Source: Flavobacterium gawalongense (GTDB lineage: Bacteria > Bacteroidota > Bacteroidia > Flavobacteriales > Flavobacteriaceae). From it: a stretch of 64,000 bases of DNA. Where the stretch lies: NCBI RefSeq assembly GCF_007097265.1, contig NZ_VJZP01000014.1, positions 22,569-86,568 on the forward strand. Reading direction: 5' to 3'. This document shows, in pieces, positions 52,151 through 61,303 of the stretch. A program made the position numbers and the translations under genes. The notes beneath the pieces were generated by a model that made no database searches, had not been told where the DNA came from, and was given only the letters and a program-made list of their open reading frames with translations. Each line of letters opens with the position of its first letter. The first letter of the stretch is position 1.

Positions 52151-53200
52151 TTAATGTAAATTAATAAAGGTATAAATGGCAAATAAAGTAAGAATTATAA
52201 TAAGCATAATGAAATTGATGAAAAACAGGAGGATGCTTTTTATAAAGGAAACAGTTCGTGTTTCACCATAAAATCGATGATGAGCGGGGAAAAAGTAATA
52301 TAGCATCCAGGAGATTCCTACGAAATTTAAGACTCCGATAATGAAATCAATACCATTCGAATCTCCAAATAAAGGAAGTATTTTAGTGAATAGAAACAGT
52401 ATTAAAAATACTAACAATAAGAACGAAAAATAATGCAGTGTAAAGATGCCATGATCAAAGTAATACCAACGTTTTTTGTTATGAAAAACCCATAAGAAAA
52501 AGGCGAAAAGCGGCATGTAAATGAACAACACTTTTGAGAAATTATTGATGAACGATTCTGTGAATTTTTCAAATAGTTCCTCTTTGTTTTTGTCTTTTAC
52601 CTCTTGAAATTTTCTATTGATCAAATAACTGAAATCAGATAACTTTTCAGATTCTGGCGCATGCTGTTGTATCGAATCTAATTCCTGAACGGATTTGTAG
52701 CCAAAATTTAAAAACTCCTCTTTTTTGCCAGTCTTCGCAATATTGTTTTTAATAGAATCTTTTTTTTTTGTTGAAACTTCGGCATTCAAAATGTTGTCTG
52801 AAGTTTTATTCTGGTTTTTTAAACTATCATTTATAGGGTTTGTTATTGGTTCCTTTTCATTAATGTTTACCAGACTGGATTTTTCATTTGGGAAAACGGT
52901 TATAAGAAAAAATGTTACAAAACTGATAAAAATATAAAGCCGAACGGGAGCCAAATAGGACAATCGTTTTCCGGAAAGGTATTCCTTTGTTAAAGTCGCA
53001 GGTTTGAATAAAAGATTTTTTATGGTTTTCCAAAAAGCATTTTCATAATGCGTTAAGTCTTCAAAAAAATGAATGAACAAATGATGAAATGTTTTTCGGA
53101 TATCGGTATTTTCTTGCCCACAATTAGGACAGAATCTGTTTTCTACAACATATCTGCAATTTAGACAGGTCTTGTCTTTTCTTAAAACGGTTTTCCCCAT
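52151..53200 (-). CDS. DUF3667 membrane protein with zinc-ribbon N-terminus
   Basis: The 349-residue protein begins with a zinc ribbon (CLNC...CPNC, about 14-31) and the DUF3667 motif NTDIRKTFHHLFIHFFEDLTHYENAFWKTIKNL. It continues with GKRLSYLAPVRLYIFISFVTFFLI, the first of about five membrane helices (near 85-108, 225-243, 255-275, 285-303, 320-342). A charged Lys/Glu-rich loop (110-220) separates helix 1 from the rest. The function is unknown. It overlaps neither neighbour and is upstream of the M28 peptidase by 5 bp. Confidence 0.9.
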   Translation of the reverse strand: MGKTVLRKDKTCLNCRYVVENRFCPNCGQENTDIRKTFHHLFIHFFEDLTHYENAFWKTIKNLLFKPATLTKEYLSGKRLSYLAPVRLYIFISFVTFFLITVFPNEKSSLVNINEKEPITNPINDSLKNQNKTSDNILNAEVSTKKKDSIKNNIAKTGKKEEFLNFGYKSVQELDSIQQHAPESEKLSDFSYLINRKFQEVKDKNKEELFEKFTESFINNFSKVLFIYMPLFAFFLWVFHNKKRWYYFDHGIFTLHYFSFLLLVFLILFLFTKILPLFGDSNGIDFIIGVLNFVGISWMLYYFFPAHHRFYGETRTVSFIKSILLFFINFIMLIIILTLFAIYTFINLH

Positions 53201-53233
53201 AAAAACGTTTTTTAAATTATAATCGAATCTGAA

Positions 53234-54007
53234 TTATTTTTTCAAGACTTCATTTAAGAAAATTTTTAAATGTTCGAAAGAGCGTTTAGCGGCTTTTTCA
53301 TTGTAGGCGGCTCCTTTAGAATTATCATTTCCAGATTCGGGATCTGTGAAAGAGTGTACCGCATTGGCATAATAAACCATTTGCCAATCGGCTTTTGAAT
53401 CTCTCATTTCCTGTTGGAAAGCAGTTACTTCTTCTTTTGGTACAAAAGGATCATCTGCACCGTGACAAGCTAAAACTTTAGCAGTAATAGGCTGGGCTGT
53501 TCTGGAAACTTCTTTGCCTAAACCCCCATGGAAGGAAACTACTCCTTTTATATTTAGGTTTCCGCGGGCTGCTTCAAGTGCTCCCGTTCCACCAAAACAA
53601 AAACCAATCACCACAATATTATCCTTATTTGCTCCAGATTTAATTAATTGTTCTAATGCCAAGGCAATTCGTTTTTGATATGCTGCGAAGTTTGTTTTGT
53701 AAAATCCTGCTTTTTGGCCGGCTTCCGCATTGTCTTTCGGGTAATTTCCTGCACCATAAATATCAGCTACAAAAACATAATACCCGAGCTTTGCTAAATT
53801 TTCTGCGGTATTTTTAGAATGGTTATCAATACCTTTCCAAGCGGGAAGTATAAGGATTCCTGGTTTTTGTAGACTTTTTTTAATAGGTTGGATTTGAAAA
53901 CCATTCAAAACCTGAGTCCCATCACTATATTTTACTGGTTTCAGCTGTGCAAAAGTGCCATTTGAAAACAATACGATTCCTAAAATAAATAAGGCTATAT
54001 TTTTCAT
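53234..54007 (-). CDS. Dienelactone hydrolase family protein, exported
   Basis: The 257-residue precursor has a signal peptide ending NGTFAQ (about 1-20). The alpha/beta hydrolase has the nucleophile elbow GFCFGG (cysteine as in dienelactone hydrolase, about 138), the acid in ACHGADDPFVPKE and the histidine in AVHSFTDPESG (about 218). WKGIDNHSKNTAENLAKLGY-YVFVADIYG is the family start. The real substrate is probably an ester rather than a chloroaromatic lactone. It ends 34 bp before DUF3667 on the same strand, so the three genes 54007 to 51132 may form one operon. Confidence 0.9.
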   Translation of the reverse strand: MKNIALFILGIVLFSNGTFAQLKPVKYSDGTQVLNGFQIQPIKKSLQKPGILILPAWKGIDNHSKNTAENLAKLGYYVFVADIYGAGNYPKDNAEAGQKAGFYKTNFAAYQKRIALALEQLIKSGANKDNIVVIGFCFGGTGALEAARGNLNIKGVVSFHGGLGKEVSRTAQPITAKVLACHGADDPFVPKEEVTAFQQEMRDSKADWQMVYYANAVHSFTDPESGNDNSKGAAYNEKAAKRSFEHLKIFLNEVLKK

Positions 54008-54115
54008 AAAGTTTTATTTTTTACACAAATATCTAAATAAATTGTGATTTTTCTGTATAAATAAGCTCTTTTTGACTTTTTTACAACATTAATAGGGGTT
54101 AGTTAATTATTTGAA

Positions 54116-54568
54116 TTATAAAGTAATGTTTCGTTTAAAGGCGCAACCCAATTCTATGATAGAATCCGTTTTTGAAATACCCGGAATATTATCAATTTTT
54201 TCATAAAGAATTTTTCTCATGTGCTCGTGGTTCTGGGCTACTATTTTGATATAAAGCGTAAAAGAACCGGTAACATAATAGCATTCCGTGATTTCAGGAA
54301 TGTTTTTTAATTCCTCAATAATTCTGTTTGAATCCTGATCTTTGTTTAAGGTAATGCCCGTAAAAGAAGCCCAGTCGTACCCAATTTTTTTTTCGTTTAT
54401 AATGGGTTTTATTCCTACCAGAATACCTTGTTCCGTCAATCGATTTACCCGCTGGTGAACCATGGTGTTGGATATTTTTAGAGTAGTAGCAATAGCTGAA
54501 AATGCCATACGACCATCTTTTTCTAATTCTTTAATAATATTGATATCGAATTCATCTAATACATCCAT
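54116..54568 (-). CDS. Lrp/AsnC-family transcriptional regulator
   Basis: The 150-residue regulator has an N-terminal helix-turn-helix (LDEFDINIIKELEKDGRMAF-SAIATTLKISNTMVHQRVNRL) and a C-terminal RAM/amino-acid-binding domain (ITECYYVTGSFTLYIKIVAQ-NHEHMRKIL). It is divergent from rocD-arginase, 233 bp away, with an AT-rich spacer holding an inverted repeat. Control of arginine/ornithine catabolism in response to an amino acid is likely by position. Confidence 0.93.
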   Translation of the reverse strand: MDVLDEFDINIIKELEKDGRMAFSAIATTLKISNTMVHQRVNRLTEQGILVGIKPIINEKKIGYDWASFTGITLNKDQDSNRIIEELKNIPEITECYYVTGSFTLYIKIVAQNHEHMRKILYEKIDNIPGISKTDSIIELGCAFKRNITL

Positions 54569-54669
54569 GAAATTTATTTTAAATTAAAAAGGTGTTTTTA
54601 ATAGCTATAAAAGTAATTATTATTTCCCATCTGGTTGAAAGAAAAAATAAAGTGTTTTGTATTGTAAAA

Positions 54670-54774
54670 TGACTTAATTTAGTATAAATAAAAGTGATTA
54701 TTTATTTTTTAAATAAAAAATTAAGTCAAAAATATCATTTTTTATTGTAAAATAAAAAATATTCGTTATTTTTG
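54670..54774. promoter_or_regulatory. Inverted repeat and promoter before rocD
   Basis: TGACTTAATTT (54670-54680) is inverted as AAATTAAGTCA (54718-54728), a plausible Lrp-type operator pair. A TTG ending at 54747 and TATTTTTG at 54767-54774, 19 bp apart, fit the Bacteroidota promoter for rocD. Confidence 0.65.
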
Positions 54775-54801
54775 TTTCAAAGTTTAAAAAAATAATAAGT
54801 T

Positions 54802-56052
54802 ATGGAACAATCACATCAAGCACTTTCTTCAAAATCTGAAGCATTTATAGAAAAAGAAAATAAGTATGGCGCTCATAATTATCATCCTTTACCGGTAGTT
54901 TTAGAAAAAGGGGAAGGCGTGTATGTTTGGGACGTAAACGGAAAAAAATATTTTGATTTCTTGTCGGCTTATTCGGCAGTAAATCAAGGGCATTGTCATC
55001 CAAAAATTGTAGATGCTATGGTAAAACAAGCACAAACATTGACGTTGACTTCCCGTGCTTTTTATAACGATCAATTAGGACCTTATGAAGAATTTGTAAC
55101 CAAATATTTTGGTTTCGATAAAGTTTTACCAATGAATACCGGTGCCGAAGCAGTAGAAACAGCTTTGAAACTGTGTAGAAAATGGGCGTATGAAGTAAAA
55201 GGAATTCCAGAAAACCAAGCGCAAATCATTGTTTGTGAAAATAATTTTCACGGAAGAACGACTACGATTATTTCGTTTTCGAATGATGAAAATGCACGTA
55301 AAAGTTTTGGTCCTTTCACAGCAGGATTCATCAAAATACCTTATGATGATATTGAAGCATTGGAAAACGCTTTAAAATCATCTAAAAACATCGCTGGTTT
55401 CTTAGTAGAACCTATTCAGGGAGAAGCCGGAGTTTATGTTCCAGCCGATGGCTATTTGGCGAAAGCCAAATCACTTTGCGAACAATACAATGCCTTATTC
55501 ATTGCTGATGAAGTACAAACAGGAATTGCACGTACCGGAAAATTATTAGCCGTACATCATGAAAATGTTCAGCCAGACATTTTAATTTTAGGAAAAGCTA
55601 TTTCGGGTGGCGTTTATCCGGTTTCGGCAGTTTTGGCCAATGATGCGATTATGAATGTCATCAAACCAGGTCAGCACGGTTCTACTTTTGGGGGAAATCC
55701 AGTTGCAGGGGCAGTTGCCATTGCAGCACTTGAAGTGGTTCGTGATGAAAATTTAGCAGAAAATGCGGCTCATTTAGGAGTTGTTTTAAGAACTGGACTT
55801 AACGAAATTGCGTCCAGAAATTCTCTAATTAAATTGGTTCGTGGTAAAGGATTGCTGAATGCGATTGTTATCGATTGTGATGAAAATTCCGATTTGGCGT
55901 GGGATATTTGTATGAAATTCAGCGAATACGGTTTATTGGCGAAACCTACACATGGCAATAAAATACGTTTGGCTCCACCATTAGTGATTACCCAAACTCA
56001 AATTCACGAGTGTCTTGCTATTATCGAAAGAGCGCTAAATGATTTCAGATAA
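54802..56052 (+). CDS. rocD: Ornithine--oxo-acid transaminase
   Basis: This PLP class-III aminotransferase converts ornithine and 2-oxoglutarate to glutamate semialdehyde and glutamate. The 416 residues include [66 protein letters not shown] and [20 protein letters not shown], followed by [18 protein letters not shown] with the PLP-lysine (GKAISGG). The NxGAEAVExAxK and Y-NDQLGPYE motifs are those of ornithine aminotransferase rather than other class-III enzymes. It is the first gene of a two-gene unit with arginase. Confidence 0.95.
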   Translation: MEQSHQALSSKSEAFIEKENKYGAHNYHPLPVVLEKGEGVYVWDVNGKKYFDFLSAYSAVNQGHCHPKIVDAMVKQAQTLTLTSRAFYNDQLGPYEEFVTKYFGFDKVLPMNTGAEAVETALKLCRKWAYEVKGIPENQAQIIVCENNFHGRTTTIISFSNDENARKSFGPFTAGFIKIPYDDIEALENALKSSKNIAGFLVEPIQGEAGVYVPADGYLAKAKSLCEQYNALFIADEVQTGIARTGKLLAVHHENVQPDILILGKAISGGVYPVSAVLANDAIMNVIKPGQHGSTFGGNPVAGAVAIAALEVVRDENLAENAAHLGVVLRTGLNEIASRNSLIKLVRGKGLLNAIVIDCDENSDLAWDICMKFSEYGLLAKPTHGNKIRLAPPLVITQTQIHECLAIIERALNDFR

Positions 56053-56062
56053 TTTAATTGTC

Positions 56063-57025
56063 ATGGAAAAAGCAATAAAATTAATCAAAAATCGCTCTGA
56101 TATTGGTGCCGGAACCAGAGGGTCAGATTTAGGGATTGATGCTATCGAAATAGCGGCTATTAATAGAGACAGCGACTATTTTAATCAATTTGAGTTTGAA
56201 GATGTGAAAACGCATAACGAATCCATTTATGATAAAAACCGAAGCACTTCTGCCAAAAGAATAGAACACGTTGTCGAGCAGTGTACCAGAGTTTGTCATG
56301 CTGTAAAGAAAAATCTGGAACGGAATTATTTTCCGATTGTTTTATCAGGAGATCATTCCTCAGCATTAGGAACTATAAGCGGTATAAAAGCAGCTTATCC
56401 GGAACAGACATTAGGAGTGATTTGGATTGACGCTCATGCTGATTTGCATTCGCCTTATACGTCTCCTTCGGGAAATATTCACGGCATGCCATTGTCGGCG
56501 GCTATTGCTGATGATAATTTAAGTTGTCAGAATAATGAAGTGCCTCCCGAAACGCAACAGCATTGGGAGGGTATGAAAAATATAGGCTGTGAAGGTGCTA
56601 AAGTGCTGGCCGAAGATATTATTTATTTTGGCGTTCGCGATACTGAAGAAGCCGAAGACAAGCAGATTGAAAAGTTGCATATCAGGAATTATAAAGTTCA
56701 CGAAGTGCGTTATAGAGGACTTCAAACCTGTGTAGCTGAAGCTTTGACTAAATTATCACATTGTGATGCGATTTATATTTCTTTTGATGTGGATTCCATG
56801 GATTGTGATATGATTTCTTATGGGACGGGAACTCCGGTTCCTAAAGGATTTGATCAATACGAAGTAATTGCGATTATTAACCGGATTATCGAAAGTAAAA
56901 AGGTGGTTTGTCTCGAAGTTGTGGAAGTAAATCCGCTTTTAGACACTAAAGGAAACAAGATGGCTGAAACTGCTTTTGAGGTTTTGGAGGCTGTTACTTC
57001 AACACTTATTTTGCCTATTGAATAA
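56063..57025 (+). CDS. rocF: Arginase
   Basis: This Mn2+ enzyme cleaves arginine to ornithine and urea. The binuclear manganese motifs are present: LSGDHSSALG, IWIDAHADLHSP and SFDVDSMD (each contributes D/H ligands); GxxHGMP (NIHGMPLSAA) follows. The 320-residue form starts at the ATG at 56063 (MEKAIKLIKNRSDIGAGTRG); an upstream in-frame ATG at 56039 overlaps the rocD stop by 14 bp and adds eight unconserved residues, so it is less likely. A roughly 25-residue insertion (NNEVPPETQQHWEGMKNIGC) is typical of this subgroup. Together with rocD it forms an arginine-to-glutamate route. Confidence 0.92.
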   Translation: MEKAIKLIKNRSDIGAGTRGSDLGIDAIEIAAINRDSDYFNQFEFEDVKTHNESIYDKNRSTSAKRIEHVVEQCTRVCHAVKKNLERNYFPIVLSGDHSSALGTISGIKAAYPEQTLGVIWIDAHADLHSPYTSPSGNIHGMPLSAAIADDNLSCQNNEVPPETQQHWEGMKNIGCEGAKVLAEDIIYFGVRDTEEAEDKQIEKLHIRNYKVHEVRYRGLQTCVAEALTKLSHCDAIYISFDVDSMDCDMISYGTGTPVPKGFDQYEVIAIINRIIESKKVVCLEVVEVNPLLDTKGNKMAETAFEVLEAVTSTLILPIE

Positions 57026-57048
57026 CATTTAAACATAGAATTAGTATA

Positions 57049-57090
57049 AGAAATCCCAAAATCTAGATAGATTTTGGGATTTCTCTTTTA
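57049..57090 (+). terminator. Terminator after arginase
   Basis: AGAAATCCCAAAATCTA (57049-57065) is fully complementary to TAGATTTTGGGATTTCT (57068-57084), a 17-bp stem, followed by CTTTT. Confidence 0.9.
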
Positions 57091-57187
57091 CGGATTTTAC
57101 AGATTTGGCATTGCTTTGTTCGTTTTTTAATAAATAAAACGGCTTAAATCTTTCTATATTCATTTTGCATGCAATTATAGTTAATTG

Positions 57188-57238
57188 TTGGTTCAACTTG
57201 ACATATTTACGTATATTTGCAATAAGTATTTTTACTTA
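57188..57238 (+). promoter_or_regulatory. Promoter with palindrome before the Moco operon
   Basis: TATATTTG (57212-57219) is a good -7 box with TTG (57188-57190) 21 bp upstream. TAAGTATTTTTACTTA (57223-57238) is a perfect palindrome (TAAGTA-N4-TACTTA) at the expected transcription start, 18 bp before the moeA ATG, a likely operator position. Confidence 0.6.
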
Positions 57239-57255
57239 GTTTTATTCAAAATTGT

Positions 57256-58428
57256 ATGATACAAGTGGACCAAGCCTTATCGATTATTGCAGAAAATAGT
57301 TGCAAGATGCCTATTAGAAAAATTAAAGTGACCAAATCACTTGGTTTTATTTTGGCGGAAGCGATTTATTCTCCAATGGATATGCCGCCTTTCCGCCAAT
57401 CAGCAATGGATGGGTATGCTTTTACGCATAGTGAATTACAACAGTTTAACGTGGTAAGCACTTCACAGGCTGGTGATTTTTCGAATAAAAAAATAAAGCA
57501 AGATCAAGCGATTCGAATATTCACGGGAGCATATGTCCCTGATAATTTGGATACGGTTGTCATGCAGGAACATACTACGGTTAAAAATAAAACGGTTGAA
57601 ATTACTAAAATGCCCGCCCGTTTTGCTAATGTGAGAAACAAAGGCGAGCAAATAAAAGAAAACGAACTTGTACTTGAAAATAATACGGTGATTACTCCTG
57701 CAGCTATCGGTTTTTTAGCTTGTTTGGGAATAACGGAAATAACAGTTTATGCCAAGCCGAAAGTAGCGATTGTTGTTACCGGGAACGAATTGGTAAAAGT
57801 TGGAAAAAAATTACCAGAAGGAAAGATTTACGAAAGTAACTCGATTATGCTCGAATCAGCTTTACAGGGTATTGGGATTAAGAAAACAGAAATATTTAGG
57901 GTAAAAGATAATTTAAAAGCCACAAAAAGAGTTTTAAAAAGCTGTCTTTCTACTTTTGATGTAGTGCTTGTTTCCGGCGGAATTTCAGTTGGGGATTATG
58001 ATTTTGTAAAAGAAGCGCTTTTATCAAATGGCGTGGAGGAGTTGTTTTATAAAATTAATCAAAAACCTGGGAAACCATTATTTTTTGGGAAAAAAGACAA
58101 AACGATTGTTTTTGCCTTACCTGGAAATCCAGCTTCTACTTTGACTAGTTTTTATATTTATGTTTATCCGGCACTAAAAATAAATATGGGTTTTGAAGTA
58201 ATTCATTTACCAAAAATTAAAAGAAAAATCAACACTCAATTTGAAAATACATCAGGAAAAACCTTATTTTTGAAAGGGTTGTATGATGATAAAAAAGTTA
58301 CCATATTAGAAAGTCAAAGTTCAGCCATGTTGAACACTTTTGCGGTAGCAAATGCCTTAATTTATTTGCCTTATGATGTGGTAAATATTGAAAAAGATCA
58401 GGAAGTAATGGTTGTACCACTTAATTAA
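57256..58428 (+). CDS. moeA: Molybdopterin molybdotransferase
   Basis: MoeA inserts molybdate into adenylylated molybdopterin. The 390-residue protein has the N-terminal PMDMPPFRQSAMDGYAF (about 38-54), the central MPT-binding domain with VVTGNELVKVGKKLPEGKIYESNS, VLVSGGISVGDYDFVKEAL and INQKPGKPLFFGKKDKTIVFALPGNPASTLTSFYIYVYPAL, and a C-terminal beta domain. It heads the Moco operon, followed after 161 bp by mobA; the spacer carries a short tandem repeat. Confidence 0.96.
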   Translation: MIQVDQALSIIAENSCKMPIRKIKVTKSLGFILAEAIYSPMDMPPFRQSAMDGYAFTHSELQQFNVVSTSQAGDFSNKKIKQDQAIRIFTGAYVPDNLDTVVMQEHTTVKNKTVEITKMPARFANVRNKGEQIKENELVLENNTVITPAAIGFLACLGITEITVYAKPKVAIVVTGNELVKVGKKLPEGKIYESNSIMLESALQGIGIKKTEIFRVKDNLKATKRVLKSCLSTFDVVLVSGGISVGDYDFVKEALLSNGVEELFYKINQKPGKPLFFGKKDKTIVFALPGNPASTLTSFYIYVYPALKINMGFEVIHLPKIKRKINTQFENTSGKTLFLKGLYDDKKVTILESQSSAMLNTFAVANALIYLPYDVVNIEKDQEVMVVPLN

Positions 58429-58480
58429 TATATTCAGATGTCAAAAATCTTGATGGTGAGTGTGAATTTGATTTTTTATT

Positions 58481-58518
58481 AAAAGATTAAAAGATTGAAA
58501 GATTGAAAGATTGAAAAG
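58481..58518 (+). repeat. Short tandem repeat AAAGATTG (4-5 units)
   Basis: Units of 8-9 bp (AAAGATTAA, AAGATTGA, AAGATTGA, AAGATTGA) lie in the moeA-mobA spacer. They are of the slippage-prone type. I see no coding or hairpin function. Confidence 0.7.
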
Positions 58519-58589
58519 AATATTAAAAATTAGAAGATTTTGATGGTTACAAATAATCTTTAAATCTTAAAATAATTAAATTATTTTTT

Positions 58590-59153
58590 ATGCAAGTATC
58601 GATTCTTTGTGGAGGAAAAAGTAGCCGAATGCAATCGGAAAAAGGCTTGGTATTATATCAAAACAAACCTTTTATCGAGCATATCATTGAAGCGGTTTTG
58701 CCAATATCGAGTAACATTCAATTGATTACCAATACAAACAATTACGATTATTTAGCATACAAGAAAATAAAAGATATAGTAGTTGATAAAGGACCTTTGG
58801 GCGGAATATATACGGCGCTGGTTCATTCAGAAACTGAAATGAATTTGATATTGAGTTGCGACATTCCATTAATTTCTACCGAAATACTATTGGAATTGAT
58901 AGAAAAACATAACTCAAATTTTGATGTTTCTGTTTTTGAAGACACAGACCGGATTCATCCTTTGATAGGAATTTATTCTACAACTATACTGCCTGTTTTA
59001 AAAAAGGCAATTGATGATAATGATTTGAAAATGATGCGTTTGCTGTCAAAAGTGGCACATAAATTGATTCGAATTATTGACGAAAAACGTAATCTGTTTA
59101 AAAATATAAATTCTGTTGCCGAGTTAAACGAATTGAATACCAATTTATCCTAG
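58590..59153 (+). CDS. mobA: Molybdenum cofactor guanylyltransferase
   Basis: MobA adds GMP to molybdopterin, giving the MGD form used by DMSO-reductase-family enzymes such as assimilatory nitrate reductase. The 187-residue nucleotidyltransferase begins with the signature LCGGKSSRMQSEKGLV (about 6-21) and contains VVDKGPLGGIYTALVHSE, ILSCDIPLIS and IHPLIGIYST. Its presence suggests an MGD-enzyme in this organism, likely encoded beyond the right edge. It is followed 5 bp later by cobA. Confidence 0.93.
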   Translation: MQVSILCGGKSSRMQSEKGLVLYQNKPFIEHIIEAVLPISSNIQLITNTNNYDYLAYKKIKDIVVDKGPLGGIYTALVHSETEMNLILSCDIPLISTEILLELIEKHNSNFDVSVFEDTDRIHPLIGIYSTTILPVLKKAIDDNDLKMMRLLSKVAHKLIRIIDEKRNLFKNINSVAELNELNTNLS

Positions 59154-59158
59154 TTAAA

Positions 59159-59956
59159 ATGAAAAATTCAAATACACCAAAATTGACAATCGTAGGGGCA
59201 GGTCCCGGAGATGTAGAGTTGATCACTTTAAAAGCAATCAAAGCATTGGAAAGTGCTGATGTTGTTTTGTATGATGCGCTTGTAAATTCAGCCTTGTTGC
59301 AGTATGCGACCCATGCAGAAATCATTTTTGTTGGAAAGCGTTTTGGTTGTCACGCTTACAGTCAAGATCAAATTAATGAATTGATTGTATCAATGGCAAA
59401 GCGTTTTGGTCATGTCGTTCGATTGAAAGGCGGGGATCCATTTGTTTTTGGAAGAGGAAGCGAAGAGATCGAATATGCTCAAAAATTTGATTTAGAAACC
59501 GCTATTGTTCCTGGAATTTCATCTGCTTTAGGTGTGCCGGCGTCTAATGGAATAAGTCTGACACAAAGAAGAGTAGCCGAAAGTTTTTGGGTAATTACCG
59601 GAACTACTTCGAATCATAAATTATCTAAAGACGTATCTTTGGCTTCTCAATCATCAGCCACCGTGGTTATTTTGATGGGAATGAATAAATTGGACGAAAT
59701 TATTTCGATTTATCAAAACAACAGAACCGATGATTTGCCGGTTGCCATCATTCAAAATGGAACAAAAGACACGGAGAAAAAAGTGGTTGGAACCATAAGT
59801 TCTATTACGAAATTAGTGGAAGAGCAACAACTCTCCTCTCCAGCAATTATTGTCATTGGTGAGGTGGTGAGAAATGCTTCAAAATTAACGACTTATTTTC
59901 AAGAAGAATTTTCAGAAGATGAGTTCATTTTTCAAAACTTAAATTTAACGGCATGA
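59159..59956 (+). CDS. cobA: Uroporphyrinogen-III C-methyltransferase
   Basis: This SUMT enzyme of 265 residues methylates uroporphyrinogen III twice to precorrin-2, on the route to siroheme. Signatures are VGAGPGDVELITLKAIKALE-SADVVLYDALV (about 10-40), GKRFGCHAYSQDQINELIV, VRLKGGDPFVFGRGSEEIEY (SAM-binding) and VPGISSALGVPASNGISLTQR. There is no CysG-type oxidase/ferrochelatase domain, so it is SUMT alone. Its place inside a Moco operon points to joint use by nitrate (Moco) and nitrite (siroheme) reductases. It overlaps moaD by 4 bp (ATGA). Confidence 0.94.
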   Translation: MKNSNTPKLTIVGAGPGDVELITLKAIKALESADVVLYDALVNSALLQYATHAEIIFVGKRFGCHAYSQDQINELIVSMAKRFGHVVRLKGGDPFVFGRGSEEIEYAQKFDLETAIVPGISSALGVPASNGISLTQRRVAESFWVITGTTSNHKLSKDVSLASQSSATVVILMGMNKLDEIISIYQNNRTDDLPVAIIQNGTKDTEKKVVGTISSITKLVEEQQLSSPAIIVIGEVVRNASKLTTYFQEEFSEDEFIFQNLNLTA

Positions 59957-60189
59957 TCGCAGTAAAATATTTTGGCGCCATAGCTGAAAAAACTAGAAGT
60001 CAAGGAGAAGAAATTTCTTTTTCTGATTTACCTTTACATCAATTATTAGCATCATTAGAACAAAAGTACCAATTGAGTCAACTTTCTTTTAGTGTTGCAA
60101 TTAATCAAAAGATAGTACAGGATACAGCAAATTATATTCTGAAAAGCAATGATATTGTTGCTTTATTACCACCATTTGCTGGAGGATAA
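59953..60189 (+). CDS. moaD: Molybdopterin synthase small subunit, sulphur carrier
   Basis: The 78-residue ubiquitin-like protein begins MIAVKYFGAIAEKTRSQGEE and ends PPFAGG. The C-terminal Gly-Gly is the residue pair that is adenylylated by MoeB and thiocarboxylated. It lies between cobA (4-bp overlap) and moeB (22-bp gap). Confidence 0.95.
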   Translation: MIAVKYFGAIAEKTRSQGEEISFSDLPLHQLLASLEQKYQLSQLSFSVAINQKIVQDTANYILKSNDIVALLPPFAGG

Positions 60190-60211
60190 ATTATAAATTT
60201 TCTACTGAATT

Positions 60212-61291
60212 ATGGAAACAGCACGATACAACCGACAAATTATACTTCCTGAAGTAGGCATTAATGGGCAACAAAAACTGCAACAAGCCAAAGTCTTGAT
60301 CATTGGTGCCGGCGGATTGGGTGCGGCTGTTTTACCTTATTTAGCCGCAGCCGGTATTGGCGAAATTGGTATTATTGACGATGATAGAATTGAAGTGACC
60401 AATTTGCAACGCCAGGTAATTTATAAAAGCAGTTCGGTAGGGAAAAGTAAAGTTCTTGAGGCCAAAGAAATGGCTTTGGGACTCAATCCTTCGATAAAAA
60501 TCAAGGCTATCACCGAAAAATTAGACTCTAAAAATGCAATTTCTTTATTCGAGCAATATGACATTATGGTTGATGCCACGGATAATCTGAATACCAAATA
60601 TTTGATTAATGATGCGTGTTGCGTAACCAACAAACCGTTTGTTTACGGTTCCATTTATAAATTTGAAGGGCAGGTTTCTATTTTTAATTATGAAAATGGA
60701 CCTACGTACCGCTGTTTATTTCCTGAGGAGGCCAATGACGTTAGGAACTGTAATGATGCGGGGGTTATGGGAATATCGGTGGGAATCATCGGTATGTTTC
60801 AAGCGAATGAAGTATTGAAAATGGTTTTGGGAATAGGGGAGTTGTTGTCTGGTAAATTATTGGTTTATAATATGTTGAATAACGAACAACAGAAGTTTGA
60901 TTTTTCAAAAACAGACACAAATACTATCAATACTGTAGCTTTCGAAAATAAATATACCTCAGTTGAAAGTACAACTATTGAAATCGGTGCTGCTCTTGCA
61001 TTGGAACAAATAAATAATCCGGAAGTTGTTTTTCTGGATGTTCGAAATTCAGATGAATATCCAAAAATAACAATCAAAAATGGGCTTCAAATTCCGTTAG
61101 ACCGTTTAGAAGCAGCTTTGCATCAACTGGATGCTAATGCATCATTGTTTGTTTTTTGCCAATCCGGAATCAGAAGTGAAAAAGCAGTTGAAATTCTTAT
61201 AAATAATAATTTTAAGAATGCTAAAAGTATTATCGGTGGCGCTAAAGCATTAGATAAAATACTGCATAAAGGAACGGTTTCTGTTTCCTAA
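60212..61291 (+). CDS. moeB: MoaD-activating adenylyltransferase MoeB with rhodanese domain
   Basis: The 359-residue protein has an E1-like ThiF/MoeB domain (about 1-240) with the nucleotide-binding GAGGLGAAVLPYLAAAGIGE-IGIIDDDRIEVTNLQRQVIY and DATDNLNTKYLINDACC. A C-terminal rhodanese domain (about 265-355) has the active loop CQSGIRSEKAVEIL. This MOCS3-like layout lets one protein adenylylate and sulphurate MoaD. The zinc-binding CxxC pair of E. coli MoeB is not intact: the first site is TYRC, and no second CxxC follows. A 163-bp mobile-like element follows. Confidence 0.93.
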   Translation: METARYNRQIILPEVGINGQQKLQQAKVLIIGAGGLGAAVLPYLAAAGIGEIGIIDDDRIEVTNLQRQVIYKSSSVGKSKVLEAKEMALGLNPSIKIKAITEKLDSKNAISLFEQYDIMVDATDNLNTKYLINDACCVTNKPFVYGSIYKFEGQVSIFNYENGPTYRCLFPEEANDVRNCNDAGVMGISVGIIGMFQANEVLKMVLGIGELLSGKLLVYNMLNNEQQKFDFSKTDTNTINTVAFENKYTSVESTTIEIGAALALEQINNPEVVFLDVRNSDEYPKITIKNGLQIPLDRLEAALHQLDANASLFVFCQSGIRSEKAVEILINNNFKNAKSIIGGAKALDKILHKGTVSVS

Positions 61292-61303
61292 AATATAAAA
61301 TAA

